Source: Hyphomicrobium facile (lineage in GTDB: Bacteria > Pseudomonadota > Alphaproteobacteria > Rhizobiales > Hyphomicrobiaceae). Taken from it: a stretch of DNA of 64,000 nt. The first letter of the stretch is position 1. Every line of letters starts with the position of its first letter. The notes beneath the pieces were generated by a model that searched no databases, was not told the origin of the DNA, and saw only the letters and a program-made list of their open reading frames with translations. The DNA is taken from assembly GCF_900116175.1 (NCBI RefSeq), contig NZ_FPCH01000003.1:372001-436000 (forward strand). The letters are read 5' to 3'. A program made the translations under genes and the position numbers. This document shows positions 8,890 through 17,993 of the stretch, piece after piece.

Positions 8890-9974
8890 ATGCGTTCCTC
8901 GCGCGTCAGATCACGATCGGCGAGCAAATCGATGACCGCGTCCGGCGTCACTTCTCCCAGTGGCTTGCCGTCGGCTCCGGTCACTAGAAAGTTTTTCCGG
9001 ACGCCGACGATGCGCGCAGAGAACGTCGACACTTTATCTGTTGCCTGCACCGTTCCACCGTAATCCGCAGACGGCGATACGGGCTGCATCAGGCGGGCAG
9101 CCGACATAACCTTGGCGCGCTGCACGTCGCGTGTGAATTCCGCGACATAATCCGTCGCCGGGTGCAGGACGAGTTCTTCGGGGGTGCCGGTTTGAATTAT
9201 CTCGCCGTCCTTCATGATGGCGATGCGATCGGCCAGCCGGATCGCCTCGTCGAAGTCGTGCGTAATGAATACAATCGTTTTCTTCAGCACGCTCTGCAAG
9301 CGAAGAAGTTCCGTTTGCATCTCCCTGCGAATGAGCGGATCGAGCGCCGAGAACGGTTCGTCCAGAAACCAGATCTCCGGTTCGACGCAGAGGCTTCGTG
9401 CGATGCCGACACGTTGCTGCTGGCCGCCTGACAGCTCTCGCGGATAGAACTGCTCACGGCCATTGAGGCCGACAAGTTCGATGACTTTACGGGCTCGGGC
9501 TTCACGCGTTTTGCGGTCCACGCCCTGCACCGACAATGGAAACGCGATATTCTCGAGCACTGTCAGATGCGGCAGCAGCGCGAAGTGCTGAAACACCATA
9601 CCCATGCGGTGGCGGCGAATTTCGATGAGCTCGTCGGGCTTTGCTTTGAGCAGATCCATGCCGTCGAGCTCGACACTTCCCCATGTCGGCTCGATGAGAC
9701 GCGAAAGGCAGCGTACAAGTGTGGACTTCCCCGATCCGGACAGGCCCATGACAATGAAAATTTCACCGCGCCTCACTTCGATCGAGGCATTCCGCACGGC
9801 GCCGACGAGCTTTGCCTCGCTGAGATTTTCCGACGTCACCACGGCCGCGCGATCGGCAAGAAACTTCGCAGCTCCGGCGCCAAATACCTTCCAGACATTC
9901 TTGCAACGCAGCTTCACCGGCCGGTCGTCTTCGGTCAGTTCCGCTTCTTTGCGCATCGGCGCTTGATCGTTCAT
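8886..9974 (-). CDS. proV: Glycine betaine/proline-type ABC transporter ATP-binding protein
   Basis: 362 residues from ATG 9974, chosen because GAGG lies 9 bases upstream; an in-frame ATG at 9989 would add five residues. Walker A is MGLSGSGKST, the signature is LSGGQQQRVGIARS, Walker B is IWFLDEPFSALDP and the H-loop is FITHDFDEA. It energises uptake by the tandem ProW. The C-terminal ~80 residues (FSARIVGVRKNFLVTGADGK) look like a degenerate regulatory tail rather than two full CBS domains. It is separated from proX by a hairpin. Confidence 0.92.
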   Translation of the reverse strand: MNDQAPMRKEAELTEDDRPVKLRCKNVWKVFGAGAAKFLADRAAVVTSENLSEAKLVGAVRNASIEVRRGEIFIVMGLSGSGKSTLVRCLSRLIEPTWGSVELDGMDLLKAKPDELIEIRRHRMGMVFQHFALLPHLTVLENIAFPLSVQGVDRKTREARARKVIELVGLNGREQFYPRELSGGQQQRVGIARSLCVEPEIWFLDEPFSALDPLIRREMQTELLRLQSVLKKTIVFITHDFDEAIRLADRIAIMKDGEIIQTGTPEELVLHPATDYVAEFTRDVQRAKVMSAARLMQPVSPSADYGGTVQATDKVSTFSARIVGVRKNFLVTGADGKPLGEVTPDAVIDLLADRDLTREERI

Positions 9975-10020
9975 TCCAAATTGCCTCATGCGCTCGCTTG
10001 GGATTTGCTTCTAAACAAAG

Positions 10021-10055
10021 AGAACCGGACAGCCTTGGCAAAGGCCGCCGGTTCT
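10021..10055 (-). terminator. double-stem hairpin between proX and proV
   Basis: The outer 8-bp stem pairs AGAACCGG (10021-10028) with CCGGTTCT (10048-10055). The inner 5-bp stem pairs GCCTT (10032-10036) with AAGGC (10041-10045) around a GGCA loop. In the transcribed direction it is followed by CTTTGTTTAG, moderately T-rich. It may cause partial termination or protect the 3' end of proX mRNA, giving more binding protein than transporter. Confidence 0.6.
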
Positions 10056-10093
10056 GGTCGTTTCAGTACGTGCGGCAAAGAAAAATCCGGTTC

Positions 10094-11062
10094 TTACTTC
10101 GCCCATTCCTTCCACTTCGCCTCATTGGCGGCGATCCATTCGGCGGCAACATCGTCAATCGATTTGCCATCGAGATCGACTTGACCCGACATCTTGTTCA
10201 ATTCGTTGACGTCGATCGTGTACGCCTTGGCGACCTTGTATGCGCCGGGCCACTTATCCTTCAGACCCTTCCAGGAGTACTTCCAGATTTCGCCGTGCGG
10301 CTTACCGCAATCGTATTTCTTGTCCGGATTAACGCCCCACTTCGGATCGGTGTAGCAGGCCGCTTCGAACTCGGGGAATTGCACCCATTCGCCTTGATAT
10401 TTCGCAGGCGCCCAGTGTGGCGAGTAAATCCACAGCAGGATCGGCGCTTTGCGTTGATATGCAGAATCAAGCTCCGCGAACATCGCGCCGTCGGTTCCCG
10501 CGTGCACGACGGTGAACGGAAGACCTAGCGCTTCGACACGCTCATCATCGAATCCTTCCCACGTTACGGGTCCACCGAGATACCGACCCTTGGGCGCCGT
10601 ATCAGCGGTTGAAAATGCCGCCGCGCATTTGGGATCTTTCAGCGCCTTCCAATCGGGCAACCCCGGGCACTTTTCCTTCATGTAGAGCGGATACCACCAC
10701 TCTTCCTTTGCCTTGGGGCCAAGCGAGCCGAGACGCTCGGTCTGACCCGTCGCGTCGGAAGCCTTCATGGCCTCGGCCGCCGTCGTATCCCAAAATTCGA
10801 CGCCGATATCGATGTCGCCGTTGGTGAGACCTGTGGTCAGGCTCGAAAGATAGTCAGCCGTCGGATATTCGACGTTGTAGCCGAGCTTGGTGAGAATGCC
10901 GCCGAGGATTTTGGCGTTGAGATTGACGCTCGTCCAATCGAAGAGCGCGATCTTGATCGGGTCATTGGATTCGGGTGCCGCCATGGCTAGAGGCAGGCCC
11001 GTCAAAGACAGCAACGCAGCGCAAGCTCCACCGGTCAAAACACGTTTGACAGAACGGTACAT
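10094..11062 (-). CDS. proX: Glycine betaine-type ABC transporter substrate-binding protein
   Basis: 322 residues with a clear Sec signal peptide (MYRSVKRVLTGGACAALLSLTGLPLAMA). The mature part starts PIKIALFDWTSVNLNAKILGGILTKLGYNVEYP and includes GDIDIGVEFWDTT and WGVNPDKKYDCGKPHGEIWKYSW, as in OpuAC/ProX-type quaternary-amine binding proteins; several Trp residues could form the aromatic cage. RBS GGAGG lies 7 bases before the ATG. It is the first gene of proX-proV-proW. A stem ACTTTG/CAAAGT at 11081-11099 sits directly upstream and may be an operator. Confidence 0.9.
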   Translation of the reverse strand: MYRSVKRVLTGGACAALLSLTGLPLAMAAPESNDPIKIALFDWTSVNLNAKILGGILTKLGYNVEYPTADYLSSLTTGLTNGDIDIGVEFWDTTAAEAMKASDATGQTERLGSLGPKAKEEWWYPLYMKEKCPGLPDWKALKDPKCAAAFSTADTAPKGRYLGGPVTWEGFDDERVEALGLPFTVVHAGTDGAMFAELDSAYQRKAPILLWIYSPHWAPAKYQGEWVQFPEFEAACYTDPKWGVNPDKKYDCGKPHGEIWKYSWKGLKDKWPGAYKVAKAYTIDVNELNKMSGQVDLDGKSIDDVAAEWIAANEAKWKEWAK

Positions 11063-11376
11063 TGGTTAGCCTCCAAGCCAACTTTGTTGACATCAAAGTA
11101 AGGAAATCGGCATCGCCCGGTTTTTCCTGTGAGTGATAATTTTTGAACTATGCTGCTGATGACCTGATCCGTACAAGGCCAAATTCAAGGCAATCGGCGA
11201 TTATTCTGGCAGCACAGTTCGAGCAATTCGCGTTCCCCCTTTCGTTAAAAGAAAACTGTCAGTGTGGAATTCCGCGCGCATCAGCGCATCGCGAATTTCA
11301 TCATTCGCGATGGTGTGAGGGTCTGCCGTTCGACCCCTTCGCAAGACGTGTTGCCGCTAACTCAGCCCGACCTCCG
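11063..11376. promoter_or_regulatory. intergenic region between proX and the APC permease gene
   Basis: These 314 bases hold no convincing gene. They must contain the proX promoter and the 3' end of the APC transcript. Two inverted repeats are visible: ACTTTG-7-CAAAGT at 11081-11099 and a 9-bp perfect stem CATCGCGAA-8-TTCGCGATG at 11287-11312. The second lies 65 bases after the APC stop and may act as its terminator, although no T tract follows. Confidence 0.5.
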
Positions 11377-13086
11377 TCACGATGGCGGCATCTGGAAGTA
11401 CCAATTCGCAACGAGCACGACGGCGAGGCCGCCGAGCAGCGCCAAGTAAGGAAGTATGCCGGCTTTCCGCTCGCCGAGGTCCTGACCGGTCAATCCCAAA
11501 TCTTCGAGCGCGCCTTTCGGGAATTGGCCTTTGTCTTGGACGTAGTGCCGGAAGGCGAAGACTGGGATGATGAGGCCTGCAAAGATGAAGCCGACCAAGA
11601 GCGCGTTCGAATAGCCCCAGACTTTCGCACCGGCGCCCATGAAGAGCGCATTGACGAATGCGAGAACCGTATTCAATCCGATCAGCCACGTCGGCGCGCG
11701 ATAGGGGCGGTCGAGATGGCCGCTATCGACGCGATGCATCCAGCCCGCATTGAGGTTCAGGAAGTTGAAGATGATGTAGCCGACGTTCGATACGGCGAGG
11801 ATGAAGAAGTAGCCGCCCGAGTCGGATGCGATCGCGAGCAGAAAGAGGTTGAAGACAAGGTCAGTCCACATGGCGCGTGTTGGTGCACCATGCTCGTTGG
11901 TATGGCTGAGATAGCGCGGCAGCCACCCGTCGACCGAGCCCTGATAGAGCGTGCGCGATGATCCGGCCATTGCCGTCATGATCGCGAGGACGAGCGCCAG
12001 GATCATAAGTGCAACGAACACTTCTTTGATGAACGCGTTGCCGCTGGCGACCATGTTGGCCATGGCGTCGGCCACACCCGTGCCCGCCACGATGCCCGGG
12101 TCCTTCATTCCATCGACGCCGAGAACGCCCTGAAACGTGAAAGGCACGAGGATGTAGAGCAGAAGGCAAAGGAGCCCGGAATAGAAGATCGCCTTGAACG
12201 TGTCGGTTCGAGGATTGCGGAATTCCCGCGTATAGCAGATCGCCGTTTCGAACGCGTAGGTGGACCACGCGGCGATGAACATAGCGCCGAGAAAGAGCGT
12301 CCATCCGACGTTGTCGCCAACACCCGGGAGATATGGTCCAGCAACATTCGACGCGTGGAACTGGCCGTTGATGAGCGGGACGATTCCGACGATCAACATC
12401 GGGATAATGACGAGGAGGCCGATGTACTTTTGCGCGTTCGCGGTGCCGAGGATGCCACGATGCTGAATGGCGAAGACGATCAACATCAATACGGCGCCGA
12501 TGAAGAACGAAGAGTTGAAGTTCAGCGTTCCAAGCCCCGGCACTGCAACGCTCAGCGCATTGAACGATTGAATAGCTGGCGTGTGGACCGCGGTCACGGC
12601 CGTGATGGCGTCGGCTGCGGCTTTGCCGGTATTCGCGGGATCAGCGAGCCAAGCGATGACTTCCGGCGATTGCTCAGTGAAGGCCGGAATCGGCGCGACG
12701 GCATTCAAGATATAGCCGGCTGCGATTGCGCATCCGAGGGATAGAACCGGCGACCACGCGAACCAGTTACACCACACCGATAAGGGCGCGATCAGTTTGG
12801 AATAGCGGAGCCAGGCCGTCGCGCCATAGACCGAAGCACCGCCGGATTTATTGGGAAAAAGCCCAGCTATCTCTGCGTAGGTGAAGGACTGCAAGAACCC
12901 CATGATCATGGAGACCGTCCAGACAACGAAGGCGAGCTTGCCTGCGGTGCCGGCGATGCCGCCAATCGAGAAGAGGACGAGAGCGGGTACGCCGCTCGCC
13001 ACCCAGAAGGCGCCCCGCCAATCGATGGCTCGATGAAGTGTGTTGCCGGAATCTGCCCCGGTGGCTGGTTCGTAAGTCGCTGCCAT
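11377..13086 (-). CDS. APC-superfamily amino acid permease
   Basis: 569 residues from ATG 13086, chosen because a GGGGG lies 7 bases upstream. About twelve hydrophobic segments are visible, with the APC-typical first-helix region (WVASGVPALVLFSIGGIAG) and SGGASVYGATAWLRYSKLIAPLSVWCNW. It is an inner-membrane secondary transporter for amino acids or related amines. At ~570 residues it is longer than most family members because of an extracytoplasmic insertion around 150-210 (ADPANTGKAAADAIT). The gene is preceded by a three-hairpin leader ending in a terminator-like structure. Confidence 0.88.
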   Translation of the reverse strand: MAATYEPATGADSGNTLHRAIDWRGAFWVASGVPALVLFSIGGIAGTAGKLAFVVWTVSMIMGFLQSFTYAEIAGLFPNKSGGASVYGATAWLRYSKLIAPLSVWCNWFAWSPVLSLGCAIAAGYILNAVAPIPAFTEQSPEVIAWLADPANTGKAAADAITAVTAVHTPAIQSFNALSVAVPGLGTLNFNSSFFIGAVLMLIVFAIQHRGILGTANAQKYIGLLVIIPMLIVGIVPLINGQFHASNVAGPYLPGVGDNVGWTLFLGAMFIAAWSTYAFETAICYTREFRNPRTDTFKAIFYSGLLCLLLYILVPFTFQGVLGVDGMKDPGIVAGTGVADAMANMVASGNAFIKEVFVALMILALVLAIMTAMAGSSRTLYQGSVDGWLPRYLSHTNEHGAPTRAMWTDLVFNLFLLAIASDSGGYFFILAVSNVGYIIFNFLNLNAGWMHRVDSGHLDRPYRAPTWLIGLNTVLAFVNALFMGAGAKVWGYSNALLVGFIFAGLIIPVFAFRHYVQDKGQFPKGALEDLGLTGQDLGERKAGILPYLALLGGLAVVLVANWYFQMPPS

Positions 13087-13123
13087 ACGCATCCCCCGAT
13101 GCTTGAGATTGATCCGCGTGCGA

Positions 13124-13245
13124 TGTGATAAAACGACAAACGCCACGAACCGGGTCTCCGGCGCGTGGCGCTAAACGATCAGCAGAATTCCGAAAAGTGG
13201 ATCGCGCCTGGGACATAGCCAGGCGCTGCAGACATTTCCGTCTGC
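13124..13245 (-). promoter_or_regulatory. structured leader with three consecutive hairpins upstream of the APC permease
   Basis: In transcript order: stem GCAGAC/GTCTGC (13245-13240 with 13233-13228), one unpaired base, stem GCGCCTGG/CCAGGCGC (13226-13219 with 13211-13204), about 30 bases, then stem CGCCACG/CGTGGCG (13170-13164 with 13147-13141) with an inner CCGG/CCGG pair. The last is followed by TTTGTCGTTTTAT, an intrinsic-terminator tail ending about 40 bases before the ATG. It may be a terminator for the upstream gene or a riboswitch/attenuator for the permease. Confidence 0.5.
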
Positions 13246-13440
13246 TGCGGCTCCGGTTAGTTGCGCGGTGCCCGATCCGGACATGCGAACCCCTGTACCA
13301 ATCACAACCAATTAGGCCGCTAAATCAGCGGTATTTCAAGCTATCACAGCAATCAGTGAACGCAACGGATTTGGAGCATTCTGGATAAAATCGATTTCGC
13401 CGGAGGCACCGCGCGGAGCGCTGATAATTTTGGCGAGGCG
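13246..13440. other. remainder of the intergenic region before the APC leader
   Basis: These bases follow the amidotransferase stop and hold no gene I can support. Further left, CCGAAAAGTGG at 13190-13200 resembles the core of dispersed intergenic repeats common in Hyphomicrobiales, from family knowledge and not verified here. Confidence 0.3.
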
Positions 13441-14160
13441 TTAGCGCGAACTGATTTCGCGCATGAAGTTGCGATAGAGTTTTTCTGCGTCGGCGGAGAA
13501 ATTTGCCATGTGAGGTTTCGCGGTCTCGGCCATGCGCGGCAGTGCGCCCGGTCCGTGCGTTCGCTCCAAAGCCGCGGCGTACGCGGGGATATTGCCCCAG
13601 TCCGCGATCGTATTTTCCTCGATCTCGACGTGGTACTGCATGCTCCAGGCATTGCGACCGACGCGCATTGCCTGACACGGGCACACGTCCGATTGCGCGA
13701 GCACGACAGCGCCTTCCGGCGGTTGAGCCACGCGTACTGAATGCCATTGGACCGCTTTGAACCACTTTGGCAGATCACCGAACACCGGATCGCTGCCGGC
13801 CTCGGGCGTCAGCGCGACGTCGAGTACGCCGATTTCAGAAGGACGTTGCGGTCCGCATGTGCCGCCCAGCGCATCGGCGAGGAGCTGGTGCCCGAGGCAC
13901 AGCCCGACAAAAGGACGGCCGAGGTCGCGAACCCAGCGCCGGATCGCACGCTTTTCCTCGATGAGCCACGGGCATTCCTCGATGTCCCACACGTCCATGG
14001 GGCCGCCCATCACCCAAAGCGCATCATAGTTCTCGAGTGCGGGAATGGGCTCGCCCTCGTCGAGTTCGACAGCGTCCCATGAAATGCCATCGGCGGCAAA
14101 GAACTTACGGAAGATGCCAGGATGCTCGCACGCAATGTGCTGAAAAACGAGAAACCGCAC
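13441..14160 (-). CDS. Class I glutamine amidotransferase-like protein
   Basis: 239 residues starting at GTG 14160, preceded by GGGGG. The catalytic cysteine is Cys88 in GRPFVGLCLGHQLLADALGG, and a His/Glu-containing segment MQYHVEIEENTI follows near residue 180. The oxyanion motif is MGGPMDVWD. It is a stand-alone GATase1 domain like the GMP-synthase-related family used in glutamine or gamma-glutamyl hydrolysis. No synthetase partner lies beside it, so its substrate is open. It is divergent from the phosphodiesterase gene and upstream of the APC permease on the same strand. Confidence 0.87.
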   Translation of the reverse strand: MRFLVFQHIACEHPGIFRKFFAADGISWDAVELDEGEPIPALENYDALWVMGGPMDVWDIEECPWLIEEKRAIRRWVRDLGRPFVGLCLGHQLLADALGGTCGPQRPSEIGVLDVALTPEAGSDPVFGDLPKWFKAVQWHSVRVAQPPEGAVVLAQSDVCPCQAMRVGRNAWSMQYHVEIEENTIADWGNIPAYAAALERTHGPGALPRMAETAKPHMANFSADAEKLYRNFMREISSR

Positions 14161-14378
14161 GCGGCCCCCTATGCCTGCTATTGAGGCGCGTCTTGTGGCA
14201 TAATCGAGCGGATATTTCCATCCGTGGGAGAGCGGTGCGGAAGCCTGAACTGTTTGACTGCCCGGTTCCCGCCGTTTCGCGATGACGTGCCCGACATCAG
14301 AGGTTCATTGTCGGGCGTTACGCTCGCGGGCTTATCGATATAAAAAATGCAATTTTCCGTTCGAATGAGTGAGCGAAG

Positions 14379-16213
14379 ATGAAGACAAAATATTTTATCG
14401 CGTTTGCATGTCTGGCCGTACTCGCGAGTACAGTCCCCGCTTTTGCGGACGCGCCCCGGCACAACGTCGTGCTGTTTGTTCCGGACGGCCTGCGCGCAGG
14501 AATCGTGACGCCGGAGACTGCTCCGACGCTTGCCGACATCCGGGACAAGGGCGTCAACTTCGCCAACAGCCATTCACTTTTTCCGACGTTCACGATGCCG
14601 AACTCCAGCGGCATGGCGACCGGACACTATCTCGGCGACACCAGCATTTTCGGAAATGTACTTTACGCGGGCTTCCCGATCCGTACGGCGGCGTCGGCGC
14701 GAATGGCCTTCATCGAGAACGATGGCGTGATTGGCGACATCGACGAGCATTTTGCCGGCAACTTCATCGACGAGGAGACGATCCTTCACGTTGCGCATCG
14801 CGCCGGGTTTAACACCGCTGCGATCGGCAAGATCGGCCCGACACTCGTTTTCGATCACACGTCGCGCGGTGGCGGCGAAAGTGTCATCGTGGATGATGCG
14901 ACGGGGACGCCGGCTGGTATTCCGCTCGCGTCATGGGTAAGCGACGGTCTCAAGGCACAAGGACTGCCAACGGAAGCTCCCAGCCGGCTTACGAACAAAG
15001 AGAGCGGAAATTCCCACGAGCCCGGCACGAAGACGCCAATGTCGTTCAGCAGGGGTATTTCACTGCGGCTCTGACAAGGGTCGTTCTGCCGAAATTCAAA
15101 TCCGACGGAAAGCCGTTCGTCGTCGTCTTCTGGTCGCGCGATCCGGATGGTACGCAGCATAACCAGGGCGACAGCCTGTTGAAGCTCGAGCCCGGTATCA
15201 ACGGACCGACGTCCATGGCGGCAATCCGCAATGCCGACTCGAACCTCGCGGTGATCCGGCGAACGCTCGACGACCTTGGGCTTTCCGACACGACCGATAT
15301 CGTCGTCTCGGCGGACCACGGCTTCTCGACGATCTCGAAACAGAGCGAAACGAGTACTGCCGCTCGCGCCAGCTATGCAGACGTGCCTGCAGGTATGTTG
15401 CCTCCGGGATTTCTGGCGATCGACATTGCGGCGGCGCTCAACCTTCCGCTTTACGATGCCGAAGCCGGGAACGCCAAAGTCGAGAGCGGAACGCATCCGA
15501 AAAACGGAGACGGCTTGATCGGCGAAGATGCGAACGCGCCGAAGGTTGTCATCGCGGCAAACGGCGGGTCAGATCTCATCTATATTCCGAGCGGTGACTC
15601 CGGACTCGTCAAGAAGACAATCGATGCGCTGCTCGCGCAGGACTATGTCAGCGGGCTATTTGTCGACGATAGCCTCGGCACTTTTGCCGGGACGTTGCCG
15701 TTAAGCGCGATCAACCTCCAGGGCTCGTCGCTGATGCCGCGACCATCGATCGTCGTCAATTTCAAAAGCTTCTCGACGGGATGCGCACAACCGGTTCTTT
15801 GCACCGCCGAGGTCGCCGACACCGGTCTGCAGCAAGGCCAAGGAATGCACGGCAGCTTCAGCCGTGCCGATACCGCCAATTTCATGGCGGCGTTCGGTCC
15901 AAGCTTCAAGAAGGGCTTCGTCAGCGAGGCACCTGCGAGCAATGCCGACATCGGGCAGACGGTCGCTCAGATCCTCGGGATGAAGCCGGAAAGTCAAGGC
16001 AAGCTCGTCGGCAGAGCGCTGACGGAAGCGTTGCCGGAGGGTGCCGTGCCGACATGGGAGCGCAAGACGATCGCTTCTGGGCCGTCGCCTTCTGGCCTGC
16101 GGACGATCCTCAATTATCAGGTAGTGGGCGAGACCAAATATTTCGACGCGGCTGGCTTTGAAGGAGGCACGGTCGGCCTCTCACCGGATCCGGCCTTGGC
16201 GCTCACGAAGTAG
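14379..16213 (+). pseudogene. Alkaline phosphatase/nucleotide pyrophosphatase-type phosphodiesterase, frameshifted
   Basis: The product would be a ~610-residue exported phosphodiesterase: signal peptide (LACLAVLASTVPAFA-like), metal site HNVVLFVPDGLRAGIV, MPNSSGMATGHYLGDTS, FWSRDPDGTQHN and SADHGFST. The first frame runs from ATG 14379 to a stop at 15074. Family-like sequence continues in another frame (ANVVQQGYFTAAL) from about 15035 to 16213. Inserting one base near 15033-15036, in AAGACGCCAATG, restores one continuous protein. It is either a genuine 1-base deletion or a sequencing error; the rest of both halves looks well conserved. Confidence 0.85.
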
Positions 16214-16231
16214 GACTTCGCGGCTGTCGCC

Positions 16232-17401
16232 CTACATGCTTTTCGTCGTGACGGCGAGTTCGCGGCTCGAATTCGCTGCGTCCGCTTTGGCGACGCTCAT
16301 GTCGTTGCCGCGCCAAACGAACGTATCTCCCGCCCAACCTTCGACCCAAAGGAGCGGGAGCAATGCATCGCGCAGCATCCACGCGAGGGGGGACGGCCAT
16401 TTCAAGTGCCAGCCTGCCACGCGCGCCAAAAGCGCTTCGGCTCCGTACCAGACAACAAGCAGGCCGGCGAGCACCGTCAGCGGATCAAGGCCGACGCTCG
16501 AAGCAGCCGCGAAGCCCGATGCGATCGGAAGCATGCTGCCAGAAAGAATTTCCGGCGCGTAGAAAACCGGGAAGGTTACGCGGCGCAATCTCGCCCAGCG
16601 CACTTGTCGCGCCCATACCTGCTTTACGGATCGCGGACCCAGCGGCTGCTCGAACGGGCGATCAACAAGGCGCACGCGAAGGCCATGCGCGCGGACGATC
16701 TTCGTCGCGGCGGCATCTTCGGCGATCTCGGCGCCCAGCGCTTCGACGCCACCCGCCTCATCTAGAATATCGCGGCGCCAAAGCATCGACTTGCCTTGCG
16801 CGAAACCCAAGCCGATCGTGTCGGCGGCGCTTTGCCAGCGGGCTTGATACGTATTGAGGAACGCGCATTCGAGTTCGGCCCAAAATCCTATTGGATGGCT
16901 GCCGACGGGCGGCGAGCAAACCAGACCGACGCCCGGCTCGAAGCTGCGGAAGAGATCACCCAGATAGTTCTCGGGCATCAAAACGTTGTTGTCGGCGAGC
17001 ACAATCCAAGGGAAGCGCGCCGCGGCCCAACCCTTGACGATATTGTTCAGCTTCGGATTGCTTGTCGGCCGGTCATCACCGATGAGCAGCCGCGCTTCGA
17101 CATGCGGGTATTTCGCGATCAGTTTCCTGACGAATGGCACCGCCGGGTCGTCTTCGCGGGCGGCGCAGAAAATGACCTCATAGCCGCTGTCGGGGAGCTC
17201 AAAGGTCGAGCGCAATGTCATTTCGTCAAAATGATCTAGACCGCATACCGGCCGGATGATGCTGACGGGCTCGACGTTCAGGCCGCGCTGGCGGCTCCGA
17301 GACGACGTAACGCGCGATAACGCGAGTGCAATCGATACGAGATGTGTGGCCGTAGCCGCTGCGCAGAAGATTAGAGCCGCCGCCGTGACGAAATCGGCCA
17401 T
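16232..17401 (-). CDS. Family 21 glycosyltransferase (ceramide glucosyltransferase/HpnI-like)
   Basis: 389 residues with an N-terminal membrane anchor, then the GT-A core: VSIIRPVCGLD at ~46, a D-x-D-like block PWIVLADNNVLM near 135, a late acid (EIAEDAAATK) and the processivity-type motif RQVRW near 270. Two or three hydrophobic segments close the C terminus. This is the GT21 pattern shared by ceramide glucosyltransferase and the hopanoid enzyme HpnI. No hpnJ/hpnK or sphingolipid genes are adjacent, so whether the acceptor is a hopanoid, a ceramide or a glycerolipid is open. RBS AGGTGAG touches the ATG. Confidence 0.85.
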   Translation of the reverse strand: MADFVTAAALIFCAAATATHLVSIALALSRVTSSRSRQRGLNVEPVSIIRPVCGLDHFDEMTLRSTFELPDSGYEVIFCAAREDDPAVPFVRKLIAKYPHVEARLLIGDDRPTSNPKLNNIVKGWAAARFPWIVLADNNVLMPENYLGDLFRSFEPGVGLVCSPPVGSHPIGFWAELECAFLNTYQARWQSAADTIGLGFAQGKSMLWRRDILDEAGGVEALGAEIAEDAAATKIVRAHGLRVRLVDRPFEQPLGPRSVKQVWARQVRWARLRRVTFPVFYAPEILSGSMLPIASGFAAASSVGLDPLTVLAGLLVVWYGAEALLARVAGWHLKWPSPLAWMLRDALLPLLWVEGWAGDTFVWRGNDMSVAKADAANSSRELAVTTKSM

Positions 17402-17560
17402 CTCACCTACCCGGTTAAAAATCCAACCGCTGCATTCCAGGATTCAGTGAAATTTCGACGACAGTTGCGCGACGCATTTATGACATAGAGGAAAACTACC
17501 GCGCGGCAACGCAAGCCGACGCGGAAGCGGTGCATTTCGCGCGGGCTTGTTCAGCGACGC

Positions 17561-17824
17561 TCAGGATTTCACGCCGGGGCCGCGCACCCTTTGCGCGGCG
17601 CTCGTCAAAAGGTATGCGCCGGCGAAGGCGGCAACAACCAAACTAATTACCGATGGCAGGCCGTCGTTAAGGTCGACTGCGAGCAAGCCCGCATAGGCAA
17701 TAGCCGCGCCCACCAGACCGCCGAGCGCGGAGACGACCGTATTGAATACTCCACGCAGTGATAAGCCGTAGAGGATTCCGACTATCAGGCCCGGATACAT
17801 TGCCGGCCAAAAGTGATCACCCAT
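17561..17824 (-). CDS. small membrane protein, unknown function
   Basis: 87 residues with three hydrophobic segments (about 8-25, 30-50 and 58-75) separated by short loops. A good RBS (GGGGAGAGG) lies before ATG 17824. Nothing identifies a family. It sits alone between the glycosyltransferase and the sulfate-binding protein gene, on the same strand as both. Confidence 0.65.
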   Translation of the reverse strand: MGDHFWPAMYPGLIVGILYGLSLRGVFNTVVSALGGLVGAAIAYAGLLAVDLNDGLPSVISLVVAAFAGAYLLTSAAQRVRGPGVKS

Positions 17825-17993
17825 CGGAACCTCTCCCCATTTCCCTTGTCCCGGCGACGCTAATACGAACGGCTGCGTCCCGTAGCGCTTCTATCAGTCA
17901 ATTGAAGCTTCGACGAGGGATTGAATGGGAGGAAGCAAGCCGCGCAGGTTGTCGCGGCTTGCCAATTGTGTGCGTGGGCGCGTGCAGCCTCGA

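Noticed and set aside
13141-13245. Known guanidine-II (mini-ykkC) riboswitch
   Set aside because: The tandem stems fit in outline, but the loops read GGAAAT and CTATGTC, not the ACGR tetraloops of that class.
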